DNA from: Serratia marcescens
GTDB taxonomy: Bacteria; Pseudomonadota; Gammaproteobacteria; Enterobacterales; Enterobacteriaceae
Direction: 5' to 3'
Length of the DNA: 64,000 nucleotides
NCBI RefSeq assembly: GCF_029846115.1
Contig: NZ_JARVZZ010000001.1
Span: forward strand, 3,596,001-3,660,000
Shown: positions 1 through 12,300 of the stretch, piece after piece
How the letters are laid out: the number at the start of each line of letters is the position of its first letter
Position numbering within the stretch: position 1 is the first letter of the stretch
Position numbers and translations under genes: made by a program
The notes under the pieces: model-generated
What the model was told of the DNA's origin: nothing
What the model saw: only the letters and a program-made list of their open reading frames with translations
The model's database searches: none

Positions 1-92
1 TCATTCAATAAAATCGAACGAAGGTCTCGAAATATTGCGCTATCACTGTGGGGGGAATGTGAATAGCATGTAGTTCATGCAAGGGACGCTGA

Positions 93-734
<642 letters not shown>

Positions 735-829
735 GACTCTGCGCAGGGGCGCCAAGCCCCTGCCGGACAAGAGGCAAGTCCTGTCAAACCTGCACTACCC
801 CCATAATAATCATCTATCCGTATCTTTTG

Positions 830-854
830 GCGCGCCAGACGGCGCGCTTTTTTT
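830..854 (+). terminator. Intrinsic terminator of azoR
   Basis: A seven-pair GC stem (GCGCGCC/GGCGCGC, loop AGAC) is followed by seven T residues. The T run touches the stop codon of the convergent ydbL gene. Confidence 0.85.
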
Positions 855-1176
855 ATTTCTTCAGCCACTGGCCGTTGATGCCGCGCACATACTCGCCGCT
901 CTGCGCGCGCGTCACCAGCTTCTGCCCGGCCATGCGCGCCACTTCGTCGACGGCGATATGGTTGCCGTCCGCCACTTCCTGATACTTCTCGGTGCGGCCG
1001 GCGTTGATGCGCTTCACCAGCGCCAGCGTTTCCGCGTCCTGCTTCACCGGCGCGATGTAGCCGCTCAGGGTTTCGCCCACCCGCCCTTGCTGCTTCGCCT
1101 CATCCAGCGTCAGCGCCATCGCCACGCTGCTGAACAACCAGGCGGCGCCGGCCAGCCACAAATAACGTTTTTTCAT
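853..1176 (-). CDS. ydbL: YdbL family periplasmic protein (DUF1318)
   Basis: A 107-residue exported protein with a signal peptide of about 21 residues (KKR, hydrophobic core, AMA cleavage region) followed by the small DUF1318 domain. It is the last gene of the ydbH-ynbE-ydbL operon and begins 8 bases after the ynbE stop. In E. coli, YdbL is reported to act as a periplasmic helper for the YdbH-YnbE envelope bridge. The assignment rests on sequence resemblance and the conserved gene order; the molecular role here is inferred. Confidence 0.92.
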   Translation of the reverse strand: MKKRYLWLAGAAWLFSSVAMALTLDEAKQQGRVGETLSGYIAPVKQDAETLALVKRINAGRTEKYQEVADGNHIAVDEVARMAGQKLVTRAQSGEYVRGINGQWLKK

Positions 1177-1184
1177 GTCGGCTC

Positions 1185-1382
1185 CTAGAACAGACCGCTT
1201 TGGGTTTTCAGCAGGTTTTCGACGTCCTTATCCACCTTGATATGAATTTCATGCTCGATCTTGACGTTCATATTGATGGTGATCGGATCCTTCGGCGTCG
1301 CCACCTCGATGCGCGGCACGCAGCCGCTCAGCAGCGAAACGCACAGCACCGCTGCCAGCGCCGACACACTCATGATTTTCAT
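1185..1382 (-). CDS. ynbE: YnbE outer-membrane lipoprotein
   Basis: A small lipoprotein of 65 residues. The lipobox LLSGC puts the lipidated cysteine near residue 20, and the mature part is short with a repetitive strand pattern (INMNVKIEHEIHIKV). The start at 1382 overlaps the ydbH stop by four bases (ATGA), which implies translational coupling; a longer reading frame upstream runs inside ydbH and is ignored. YnbE is the outer-membrane partner of YdbH and is thought to extend its beta-sheet groove for phospholipid passage. Confidence 0.93.
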   Translation of the reverse strand: MKIMSVSALAAVLCVSLLSGCVPRIEVATPKDPITINMNVKIEHEIHIKVDKDVENLLKTQSGLF

Positions 1383-3991
1383 TGTTGCTCCCCAGGTTGT
1401 GAGAGGGCCTGCTCCAGCCACTCCTGTAAATTGTCGCCGAAGCGCAAACTGCGCCACAGCTGAAACACGTTTTCCTGATGGCGATAGTTCAGGATCACCT
1501 CACGCTTGGCGCTCTTCTGCGGGTTGATACCGTCGATGCGCGCGCTCAGCGTCAGCTCACCCAGGTTGTCGAGGTCGACCCGGGCGTGCGAACGGTTGAT
1601 TTCCATATAGCGCAGCCAGTCGATCGCCGCGCCGGTCGCCAGGTTGTTGCTGCCGATGGCGTCGGCCATGTCTTTGTCCAGCCGCAGCGTCAACGTGCCG
1701 GCATTGGCGATCCAGCCGTTTTGCACCAGCCACTTGGGGTGGTTCAGGAACAGCGGCAGCTCGCCGTCGACGCGGCCGGACATGGCGAACTGCTTCGGTT
1801 TCAGGGCGGTGAACAGCGCGCTGAGATCGACCTTGTCCAGTTTCAGCACCGCAGCGTCATGCTGCGGCAACCGCAGCGCCGACAGGCTGATATGCCCGTT
1901 GAGCATGTCCACGCCGACGTTGCTCAACGTCAGCGGCTGCCTTTCGCTATAAGGATAGGTGCCCTGCAGATCGGCGGAAATGTTCTGCATCTCGAACAGG
2001 TTGCTGAAAGACTTGATGCGCAGCGACACCGGCTGTTTGGCACCCAGCAGCCACTGATGCTGCTTGAACCGGTACGACAGGATGAAGTCCAGGCCGCTCA
2101 TCTCGCCGTCCTTCAGCCACATGCCGCCGTTTTTCACCACCCAGTGGCCGCCGGCCTCGAAGCCTTGTTCACGGGCAGCGGAAAACGCCGACTGCGCGTA
2201 AAACTCGCCGTCGCGCAGCGTGAGATTGAGATCCGGTGCCAGCAGCGGCTGGAAGACCTTCAGCGACTGTTTCGGCCACCAGGCTTCGCCGCGCAGGCGT
2301 TCGCCGTCCCAGCGGCCGCGCAGCGCGATCGGCCCGATCTGCTGCGCCTGCAGTTTGCCCTGCAGCTGGAAACTGTCCGGCGAACGGCCGCTCAGCTGCA
2401 GCGCCAGCACCGGCGCCGGTAGATGGCCGCCGTCGCTGAAGCTGACCTTATCCGCCGCCAGCTGGAGTTCGCCGTTGAGCTGCGGGCTTTGTTCATCACG
2501 CTGCCAGCGCAGCGGTTGGTTGAGGCTCAGGCGCGGCGCGGCGACCGTCACCAGACCGTACTTCAACTTGTCGAAGCCGGTGGAGAGCTTGTCGAGCACC
2601 AGCTCGCTGTCCTGCCAGCGCCCGCTGCCGGCGACGTCCCAGGCAGCCTGCAGCGGCGGCAACCGGCCGTTGCCCCAGTAACGCCACTGCCAGTCGCCCT
2701 TGTCCGGCCAGAAATCCTGCGCCTGGCCGTCCAGGTGCAGCTTGAAGCGCCCCCAATAACTGTCGCTGGCGCTCAAAATCGCCTGCAGGCGGCCGGTGAT
2801 GCCGGCGGCGGTCACCTTCACGCCCGCCAGCGGCAAACGCGCCTCTTCCAGCGTCATTTCCGGCGTCACCTTGCCCCACAGACGGAGCAGCGAACCTGGC
2901 TGAAGCACCAGCGTCGGATTAAGAATGCTGCCGCCGATCACGCCCGGGATTGACGCGGTGGTGGAGAAGTCGGCCAGATTGGCCTGGCCGGTCAGTTGGA
3001 AGCGCAGATCGCTGTCGGTCAACCCTACCTTGCCCGGCCCGAGGGTGAGCACCGCATTGCCCTTGCCGTTGTGGCCGGCGGTGATCACGTTCAGCCGCGC
3101 GCTGATCTCCGTTTCATCCCACCCTTTGCTCCAGTCGTGCAGCGCGATGTTCAGGCCGCCGTTCAACGGCTGCCCGCTGTATGGCCAACGCCACTCGCCC
3201 TGCTTGATGCTGACCCGCTGCGGGGTCACTTCCCACGGCAACACCGCCAGCGGCCGATCGTCGCCTTTTTCGCTTACCGTCAACACGCCCTGCTGCTGTT
3301 GCCAGCGCATGTCCAGCAATACCGGTTTTTCCAGATAGGCGGTCTGCATTTCCCCCTGCAGCGCGCCCTGCGTCGGCAGGCTGGCCAAATCCAGCGGAAG
3401 AGTTATCTTGCCGGCGAGGTGCAGCGGTTGCGCGCTGTTGGGTGGGACGACGCTCAGGCTCTGCAACGTCAGCTGCTGTTTTTCATCCAGCTGTGCCTCG
3501 GCGCTGAGATTCGGCCCCCGATAATGCAGGCGTTGCCCGTCAGGGCCGGAGGAAAGCTGCAGCTTGCCGGCATAGCGCTGCCAGGGAATGAGCGTCAGAT
3601 CATTAATGGTGAGATCCAGCGACGGCAGTTGCCGCTGCAATTGATCGAGCGCCAGCGGCGCGCTGTTGGCGTCGCCGCTCGGCAGTTTTGGCAAACAGGC
3701 GCTATCGACGCTGACCTTATCGCTCGACAGCTGCCAACGGCCCTGGCGGTAAGCCAGCCGCGTCGGCCCGACGTTGGCCAGCAGGCAATCTTGCGCGGTG
3801 AAACGCGCCCCCGCCAGCGCCAGGCCGCCCTGATGCCAATGCAATTTACCCTGCAACTCCAGGCGGCTCCCCGCCGGCAACCAATGCGATAACACCCCCG
3901 GCAGCCAGCGCGGCAAAGTTTGCCACAACGCCAGCACCAGAATTGCGCAGCCCGCCACCGTCCCTATGAATACTTTCAATCGCCTGGTCAT
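1379..3991 (-). CDS. ydbH: YdbH, AsmA-like intermembrane lipid transport protein
   Basis: An 870-residue protein anchored by one N-terminal membrane helix (about residues 7-26, after MTRRLKVF) with a long periplasmic beta-rich region. It belongs to the AsmA-like group with TamB and YhdP, which together carry phospholipids from the inner to the outer membrane. The start at 3991 puts the membrane anchor at the N-terminus as in E. coli; the reading frame stays open 44 codons further upstream, but that part is low-complexity and not family-like. It is the first gene of the operon. Confidence 0.93.
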   Translation of the reverse strand: MTRRLKVFIGTVAGCAILVLALWQTLPRWLPGVLSHWLPAGSRLELQGKLHWHQGGLALAGARFTAQDCLLANVGPTRLAYRQGRWQLSSDKVSVDSACLPKLPSGDANSAPLALDQLQRQLPSLDLTINDLTLIPWQRYAGKLQLSSGPDGQRLHYRGPNLSAEAQLDEKQQLTLQSLSVVPPNSAQPLHLAGKITLPLDLASLPTQGALQGEMQTAYLEKPVLLDMRWQQQQGVLTVSEKGDDRPLAVLPWEVTPQRVSIKQGEWRWPYSGQPLNGGLNIALHDWSKGWDETEISARLNVITAGHNGKGNAVLTLGPGKVGLTDSDLRFQLTGQANLADFSTTASIPGVIGGSILNPTLVLQPGSLLRLWGKVTPEMTLEEARLPLAGVKVTAAGITGRLQAILSASDSYWGRFKLHLDGQAQDFWPDKGDWQWRYWGNGRLPPLQAAWDVAGSGRWQDSELVLDKLSTGFDKLKYGLVTVAAPRLSLNQPLRWQRDEQSPQLNGELQLAADKVSFSDGGHLPAPVLALQLSGRSPDSFQLQGKLQAQQIGPIALRGRWDGERLRGEAWWPKQSLKVFQPLLAPDLNLTLRDGEFYAQSAFSAAREQGFEAGGHWVVKNGGMWLKDGEMSGLDFILSYRFKQHQWLLGAKQPVSLRIKSFSNLFEMQNISADLQGTYPYSERQPLTLSNVGVDMLNGHISLSALRLPQHDAAVLKLDKVDLSALFTALKPKQFAMSGRVDGELPLFLNHPKWLVQNGWIANAGTLTLRLDKDMADAIGSNNLATGAAIDWLRYMEINRSHARVDLDNLGELTLSARIDGINPQKSAKREVILNYRHQENVFQLWRSLRFGDNLQEWLEQALSQPGEQQ

Positions 3992-4278
3992 TAAATGATT
4001 GCTTCGTTCCTGAGTTAGGCATCCATTAAGTCTATGCCTGAATTGACAATAATGATGGCACGAATTTGACATAGGGTGAAGCTGAGTGCGGTCGCAGAAG
4101 CGATTTGCACCTTTTTGGCGCAAACGTGTGCGGGTTGTAGATTTTCGTTACATATACATCACATAAATAGGACAGTTTTCAGACTTTTGTTATTGTCGTT
4201 ACCGTTGATGATTAATAGTCTTGCAACCATTCTAATAAAAGTTCAGCTGCTAGCTAACTGTGTACTAGAGAAGCCATT
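3992..4278. other. Gene-free stretch between ydbH and a LysR gene
   Basis: No convincing gene is present. The left part probably holds the ydbH promoter. The right part, moderately AT-rich, leads into a strong plus-strand terminator although no plus-strand gene lies upstream, so a small RNA may be transcribed from here. A 78-codon plus-strand frame across the stretch has no ribosome site and runs through the terminator, so I do not call it. Confidence 0.6.
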
Positions 4279-4304
4279 CCCCACACCCCCGTGGGGATTT
4301 TTTT
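4279..4304 (+). terminator. Orphan intrinsic terminator
   Basis: The stem CCCCAC/GTGGGG is followed by ATTTTTTT. It works only in the plus direction, because the minus direction has no T tract. Both flanking genes (ydbH and the LysR gene) are on the minus strand, so the RNA it ends is not accounted for. Confidence 0.75.
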
Positions 4305-4314
4305 GCCGCTAATT

Positions 4315-5139
4315 TCAAATCACGGCCTCAATAAAAGCCTGTACTATGTGGCTGTCGCTCGCTTTACGCCAGATAGCATAAATATCGCTGCGCATTTCAT
4401 TCCCGCACTCGATATACGCAACCTCTCGCTGTCGCGCCAGGCTTTCAGGGACAAACGCATACCCCAACCCCGCGGTGACGCAGGCGAATATCACGTCGTA
4501 GCATTCCACCTCCAGCAGCGCGGCGGGGATGATTTGCTGCTTCTGCAACCAGGCATCCACCAGATGGCGATAGTGGCATTGCCGCGAATAAACATAGAGA
4601 TCGCTTTTTGCCAACAACGCTGGCTGATACGCCCCGCCAATGAAGACCAAACGCTCCTGAAAAGCACGCCGGCTCTGCAACTGCGGATGTTCTATCGGCC
4701 CATCAGAAAACACCACGTCCAGCGTCCCTTTTTGCAATTGAAACTCCAGATCCAGCGAATAGCCCTGCACCACACTCAACTGAACACGGCGGTTCTGCGC
4801 ACGGTAATGCGCCAACTTTTGCGGCAGATGATGGCTCAAGGCGATATCCAGCGCGCCAAGCTTCAGTTCACCCTGCACCGGATCCTGTTCAAGCTGCGCT
4901 CGCGCCCGCTCTTCGATAGCCAAAAAGCGCTTGGCCTTATGGTAAAGCGCTCGGCCTTCCGGCGTAAGCGACAACCGATTGCGCTCACGATCAAATAGCG
5001 TAACGCCACACGCCGTTTCCAACTCTTTTAATTTCTTGGTCACGTTAGAGGGCACGCAAAACAGCCTCTCCGCCGCTGCCGTCAGACTCTCCGACTCCAC
5101 CACCATGCAAAAGGTGGCTAACTGGGCACGTTTAAACAT
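4315..5139 (-). CDS. LysR-type transcriptional regulator
   Basis: A 274-residue LysR regulator with an N-terminal winged helix-turn-helix (about residues 3-60; recognition region CVPSNVTKKLKELE) and a C-terminal inducer-binding domain. It is divergent from the small monooxygenase gene at 5280, its likely target. It is a clear paralogue of the LysR protein at 47788-48642: both have CVPSNVT in the recognition helix and a DGPIEHP segment in the effector domain. The co-inducer is unknown. Confidence 0.9.
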   Translation of the reverse strand: MFKRAQLATFCMVVESESLTAAAERLFCVPSNVTKKLKELETACGVTLFDRERNRLSLTPEGRALYHKAKRFLAIEERARAQLEQDPVQGELKLGALDIALSHHLPQKLAHYRAQNRRVQLSVVQGYSLDLEFQLQKGTLDVVFSDGPIEHPQLQSRRAFQERLVFIGGAYQPALLAKSDLYVYSRQCHYRHLVDAWLQKQQIIPAALLEVECYDVIFACVTAGLGYAFVPESLARQREVAYIECGNEMRSDIYAIWRKASDSHIVQAFIEAVI

Positions 5140-5152
5140 ATCAAGCCTTCAC

Positions 5153-5195
5153 CAAAAGTGAATAACTCACGAACTTTATTTCACTTTTAGTCAGT
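5153..5195. promoter_or_regulatory. Probable LysR operator in the divergent intergenic region
   Basis: An inverted repeat AAAAGTGAA ... TTCACTTTT lies between the divergent LysR and monooxygenase genes. The right half, extended to TTCACTTTTAGTCAGT (5180-5195), recurs with one change 78 bases upstream of the gloA start, where the paralogous LysR gene is found. Binding is inferred. Confidence 0.55.
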
Positions 5196-5279
5196 CATCA
5201 AGCCCGTAAAATCCTCGCTGTCAGCACAATGCTGCCCCCTGGAGATATCCAGTTTCATTCCCGACCGAGGAAATAAACC

Positions 5280-5570
5280 ATGATCACGCTTAACGTCTTT
5301 TTTCAGGTCAACCCGGCCAAGCGACCCGCGTTTCTCAGCCTGCTCAACACCATGGTGCAGGAATCCAATAAAGAAACCGGCTGCTCTTTTTATCAGCTTT
5401 GGCAATGCCAGAACGATGAAAACAGCTATGCGCTGATTGAAAACTGGGACGATAAGGCGTCGCTTGCGGCGCACCAGAAAACACCGCATTGGATCGCCTT
5501 TAACGATGCCGTCAACGGGTATTTGACCCATGACTACGATGAGCATCATTACACGGAAATCGCTCGCTAA
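5280..5570 (+). CDS. Antibiotic-biosynthesis-monooxygenase (ABM) family protein
   Basis: A 96-residue single-domain protein of the dimeric alpha/beta ferredoxin-like ABM family, the group of the quinol monooxygenase YgiN. Typical features are the early strand MITLNVFFQVNP, the segment ETGCSFYQLWQ, the motif ALIENWDD, and the helix AHQKTPHWIAF. Members oxidise quinones or related aromatics without a cofactor, but the substrate here is unknown. It is divergent from a LysR gene and probably controlled by it. A weak hairpin follows at 5580-5602. Confidence 0.85.
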   Translation: MITLNVFFQVNPAKRPAFLSLLNTMVQESNKETGCSFYQLWQCQNDENSYALIENWDDKASLAAHQKTPHWIAFNDAVNGYLTHDYDEHHYTEIAR

Positions 5571-5579
5571 CATCGCGTG

Positions 5580-5602
5580 AACCGGCCCAATGCGGGCCGG
5601 TT
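5580..5602 (+). terminator. Probable terminator of the ABM gene
   Basis: The stem AACCGGCCC/GGGCCGGTT has a five-base loop and is followed by a short, broken T tract (TTCATTCC). Confidence 0.55.
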
Positions 5603-5712
5603 TCATTCCGCTGTCTGATCGAACAAACCCCGCACTGGACAAACTGCTAACCAATTGTCGAATTTACTAAAATCTGTTAAATTGATCACAAAATCACGGT
5701 GGAGAAACCACG

Positions 5713-6705
5713 ATGAAATTGGCGATATACAGTACCAAACAGTATGACCGTAAATATCTCGAACTGGTGAATCAGCAGTTTGGCTATGAGCTGGAATTCT
5801 TCGACTTTTTACTCAGTAAAAAAACCGCCAAAACGGCCGCCGGTTGCAAGGCGGTGTGCCTCTTCGTCAACGACGACGGCAGCCGTGAAGTGCTCGAAGA
5901 ACTGGCGGCGCTGGGCGTCGAAATTCTCGCCTTGCGCTGCGCCGGTTTTAATAACGTCGATCTGGACGCCGCCCAAGAACTGGGCATCAAGGTGGTGCGC
6001 GTGCCGGCCTACTCGCCGGAAGCTGTGGCAGAACACGCGGTAGGCATGATGATGTGCCTGAACCGCCGTATTCACCGCGCCTATCAACGCACGCGCGACG
6101 CCAACTTCTCGCTGGAAGGGCTGATCGGCTTTAACATGCACAACCGCACCGCCGGCGTGATCGGCACCGGTAAAATCGGCGTGGCGACGATGCGCATTCT
6201 GAAAGGCTTCGGCATGAAGCTGCTGGCCTACGATCCGTTCCCGAGCGAACAGGCGCTGGAACTGGGCGCGGAATATGTCGATCTGAAAACGCTGTACGCG
6301 CAGTCCGACGTGATCACCCTGCATTGCCCGCTGACGCCGGAAAACCACCATCTGCTGAATGCCGACGCCTTCGCGATGATGAAAAACGGCGTGATGGTGA
6401 TCAACACCAGCCGCGGCGCGCTGATCGACTCCACCGCCGCCATCGATGCGCTGAAACAGCAGAAAATCGGCGCGCTGGGGATGGACGTTTACGAGAATGA
6501 ACGCGATCTGTTCTTCGAAGACAAGTCGAACGACGTGATTCAGGATGACGTGTTCCGCCGCCTCTCGGCCTGCCACAACGTGCTGTTTACCGGCCATCAG
6601 GCTTTCCTGACCGAAGAGGCGCTGACCAGCATTTCGCAAACCACGCTGCAGAACATCAGCCAGTTGGATCGCGGCGAAACCTGCCCGAACCAGTTGAACG
6701 CCTGA
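5713..6705 (+). CDS. ldhA: D-lactate dehydrogenase, fermentative
   Basis: A 330-residue NAD-dependent D-2-hydroxyacid dehydrogenase that reduces pyruvate to D-lactate during fermentation. The nucleotide-binding motif GVIGTGKIG lies at about 148-156. The catalytic arginine, glutamate and histidine are visible as R234 (NTSRGAL), E263 (VYENERD) and H295 (TGHQAF). Length and sequence match E. coli LdhA. The start follows GGTGGAGAAACC. hslJ follows in the same direction after a terminator, as in E. coli. Confidence 0.97.
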   Translation: MKLAIYSTKQYDRKYLELVNQQFGYELEFFDFLLSKKTAKTAAGCKAVCLFVNDDGSREVLEELAALGVEILALRCAGFNNVDLDAAQELGIKVVRVPAYSPEAVAEHAVGMMMCLNRRIHRAYQRTRDANFSLEGLIGFNMHNRTAGVIGTGKIGVATMRILKGFGMKLLAYDPFPSEQALELGAEYVDLKTLYAQSDVITLHCPLTPENHHLLNADAFAMMKNGVMVINTSRGALIDSTAAIDALKQQKIGALGMDVYENERDLFFEDKSNDVIQDDVFRRLSACHNVLFTGHQAFLTEEALTSISQTTLQNISQLDRGETCPNQLNA

Positions 6706-6716
6706 GCGTAACCTCG

Positions 6717-6743
6717 GGGCGCCCTTGCGGCGCCCTGTTTATT
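6717..6743 (+). terminator. Intrinsic terminator of ldhA
   Basis: The stem GGGCGCC/GGCGCCC has a five-base loop and is followed by TGTTTATTT. Confidence 0.75.
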
Positions 6744-6755
6744 TGAGAGCGCGCG

Positions 6756-7184
6756 ATGAGAAAAACCACGGTAGCCGCCCTTGCGGCGCTGGCCTTAGCG
6801 GGGTGCAGCATGAAACCACACACGGCCGTCACGCCAGGCGATCTGTTGCATCACAACTTCGTGTTGCAAAGCGTGGATGGCGAAACGGCGATGTCACCGG
6901 CGGGCGGCGGCCTGCTCAATCTGGAGTTCGGCGAGAGCCTGCATGTCTCCGGCGCGATGTGCAACCGCTTCTTCGGCCAGGGGCAATTACGCGACGGCGT
7001 GCTGACGGTGAAACCGCTGGCCACGACCCGCAGGCTGTGCCCTGATGAACAGCGCAACCGCTGGGATCGGGTGATCGGCACCGTGCTGGAAAACGGCGCC
7101 GAAGTAACGCTAAACGCCCAGCAACTGACGCTCAACGGCAGCGGCCACACGCTTATCTATACCCTGCGCGATTGGGTGTATTGA
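6756..7184 (+). CDS. hslJ: HslJ, META-domain lipoprotein
   Basis: A 142-residue lipoprotein with a signal peptide ending in LALAGC (cysteine near residue 17), followed by a META domain with the typical NRFFGQ core and a pair of cysteines (MCNRF ... RLCPDE). In E. coli the gene is heat-inducible and linked to novobiocin tolerance. It lies directly after ldhA, as in E. coli. Confidence 0.93.
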   Translation: MRKTTVAALAALALAGCSMKPHTAVTPGDLLHHNFVLQSVDGETAMSPAGGGLLNLEFGESLHVSGAMCNRFFGQGQLRDGVLTVKPLATTRRLCPDEQRNRWDRVIGTVLENGAEVTLNAQQLTLNGSGHTLIYTLRDWVY

Positions 7185-7213
7185 TCCTGCACGCCAGGCC
7201 TGGCGCCGCGGGC

Positions 7214-7468
7214 TTACCCGGCGCAGCTGCCCAGGCCCAGCGTGCGTTCTTCGCACTGCTTGCCGTTCGGCATCTGGCACATGCGCAGCGCTTCACCGTT
7301 CAGGTTGTGCGCGATGGTGGTGACGCCGCCGACCGCCGCGCAACCGGCGCTGGTCTGCAACGTATTGATTCTGGCACTGTTGCCCTGCTGTACTGGCTCT
7401 TCGTTATTGCTGCTGCACGCGGCTAAAAGCAGCACGGCGCTGGCAAGCAGCCATTTTGATGTCGTCAT
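7214..7468 (-). CDS. DUF333 (YdbJ-type) lipoprotein
   Basis: An 84-residue lipoprotein; the lipobox LLAAC puts the modified cysteine near residue 18. The mature region is short and cysteine-rich, with the DUF333 pattern (CAAVGG ... LRMCQMPNGKQCEE). I take the start at 7468 (MTTSKWLL), which gives a proper signal peptide; the upstream extension of the frame is not family-like. E. coli ydbJ occupies the same neighbourhood beside hslJ and ydbK. The function is unknown. Confidence 0.82.
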   Translation of the reverse strand: MTTSKWLLASAVLLLAACSSNNEEPVQQGNSARINTLQTSAGCAAVGGVTTIAHNLNGEALRMCQMPNGKQCEERTLGLGSCAG

Positions 7469-7866
7469 TATCCCACTCCTGAACCCGGAACTGCGCTGTG
7501 TAAAATCGCCATTGCTGATAACGCGCGTCACTTGGCGGACACGTTTCGCTATCTTTGATGCAAACTTGTTTAATCTAGCTCGATATATAAATAATGAAAA
7601 TATATTCCAGCCATTATTTGTCATTTTTTTGCACCGGCCGAACATTTATTTTGTTTGCAGAATATTTCCGCACCGGCGCGCGGTGCCAAACGTGACGGCG
7701 CCACCCGCTGCCAGGCCCCTGCCGCACGCAGAAAGTGATAACGTCACCGCTGCCGATGAGGAAGTTTCTCTCGCGATATCGGTATTCATTATCTTCGCGT
7801 GCTTTGAGTAAGACGGCGCATTTTTTGCTACCGGAGAGAAGGATATTTACGTCTATGCTGGCGGCG
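7469..7866. other. Gene-free stretch upstream of the DUF333 gene
   Basis: About 400 bases without a supported gene. The left end should hold the minus-strand promoter of the DUF333 gene, in an AT-rich segment around 7560-7620. The right end leads into a plus-strand hairpin series that ends in an orphan terminator. A 189-codon plus-strand frame here lies opposite the lipoprotein gene and looks like noise. Confidence 0.6.
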
Positions 7867-7950
7867 CTAAGTAATTAGCATTCCACTATTTTCAGTGAAT
7901 GATGGCTGAATTCTTCAACCGGCGCGACTTACTGTCACGCCGGCCTTTTT
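7867..7950 (+). ncRNA. Candidate small RNA or untranslated RNA with intrinsic terminator
   Basis: Three potential hairpins follow each other on the plus strand: GCTAA/TTAGC at 7867-7880, CACT/AGTG near 7891-7904, and a strong CCGGCG-GAC/GTC-CGCCGG hairpin at 7919-7943 followed by CCTTTTTTT. No plus-strand gene lies within 700 bases upstream and the next gene (emrE) is on the minus strand. The 5' end and promoter are not clear, and I recognise no known sRNA family. Confidence 0.35.
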
Positions 7951-7967
7951 TTACATTAAAATAACAC

Positions 7968-8300
7968 TCAGTGTACCGAGGCTTTGGACAGTAAATTAAT
8001 CACCAGCACGCCGGCAATAATTAATCCCATGCCGACGATCGCCGGCCAATCCAATTTTTGCTGATAAACGAATACCGCGGCGATCGATACCAGCACAATC
8101 CCCATGCCCGACCAAATCGCATACACGATGCCCAGCGGCATGCTCTTGACCACCATCGACAGCCCCCAAAATGCCACGCCGTAGCCCAGCACCACCAGCA
8201 GCGACGGCCACAGGCGGGTAAAGCCCTCGGAGGCTTTCAACATGGTGGTGGCGATCACTTCCGCGACTATCGCCATCGTCAAATACATAAATGCGCTCAT
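7968..8300 (-). CDS. emrE: EmrE/SsmE-type small multidrug resistance efflux protein
   Basis: A 110-residue SMR transporter with four membrane helices that works as an inner-membrane dimer exchanging cationic drugs such as quaternary ammonium compounds and ethidium for protons. The essential glutamate is E14 (AIVAEVIATT). The family segments SEGFTRLWPS, YAIWSGMGIV and GVLVINLLS match EmrE closely. It may be the gene called ssmE in S. marcescens; that name is from memory. Confidence 0.92.
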   Translation of the reverse strand: MSAFMYLTMAIVAEVIATTMLKASEGFTRLWPSLLVVLGYGVAFWGLSMVVKSMPLGIVYAIWSGMGIVLVSIAAVFVYQQKLDWPAIVGMGLIIAGVLVINLLSKASVH

Positions 8301-8538
8301 GGTTTTCTTCTGTCAGTTTGCTGATCCGCAATTATGACGCGCCGGAAATAAATTGTCTTTAAACGGTGAAAACAATTTATTGCCGCCGGTCCCCAATCGG
8401 CGAGGAAATACGCCCTTGGCGATTTATCACCCGCCACACAAACACGATAAAGCCACGTTCAAACCCTCTGTTAGACTTTTTCCCATTACTGCGGAAGTGC
8501 GCTTTCGCGGCTTTGTGAGCAATGAAAAGGTAATGTCG

Positions 8539-12072
<3,534 letters not shown>

Positions 12073-12078
12073 CGCCAT

Positions 12079-12110
12079 CAGGGCGCGAGCAATTCGCGCC
12101 CTGTTCTTTT
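12079..12110 (+). terminator. Intrinsic terminator of nifJ
   Basis: The stem AGGGCGCGA/TTCGCGCCCT has a four-base loop and is followed by GTTCTTTT. Confidence 0.8.
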
Positions 12111-12300
12111 ACCGTCGGCGTAAGCCGCAGCAATAAAACCTGCTGGCATTCCTGCGCGCAATCCGTACCATACAGGCCTCGCGTCGGGCGCGTGGCGGCA
12201 GGATGATGAATAATGATCAAAATCGACCGGTTGAATGGTAAACTCGCGGTCTACAACGCCATGCCCCTAGTGCCCCCCATTGAGAATGAGCACGATTTAA

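Noticed and set aside
4076..4312. A 78-codon plus-strand frame with a hydrophobic middle
   Set aside because: No ribosome site, composition unlike a membrane protein, and it reads through a strong intrinsic terminator.
12207..12220. FNR-like site ATGATCAAAATCGA before ttcA
   Set aside because: It fits 8 of 10 specified bases but both half-sites are imperfect, and ttcA is not known to be FNR-controlled.
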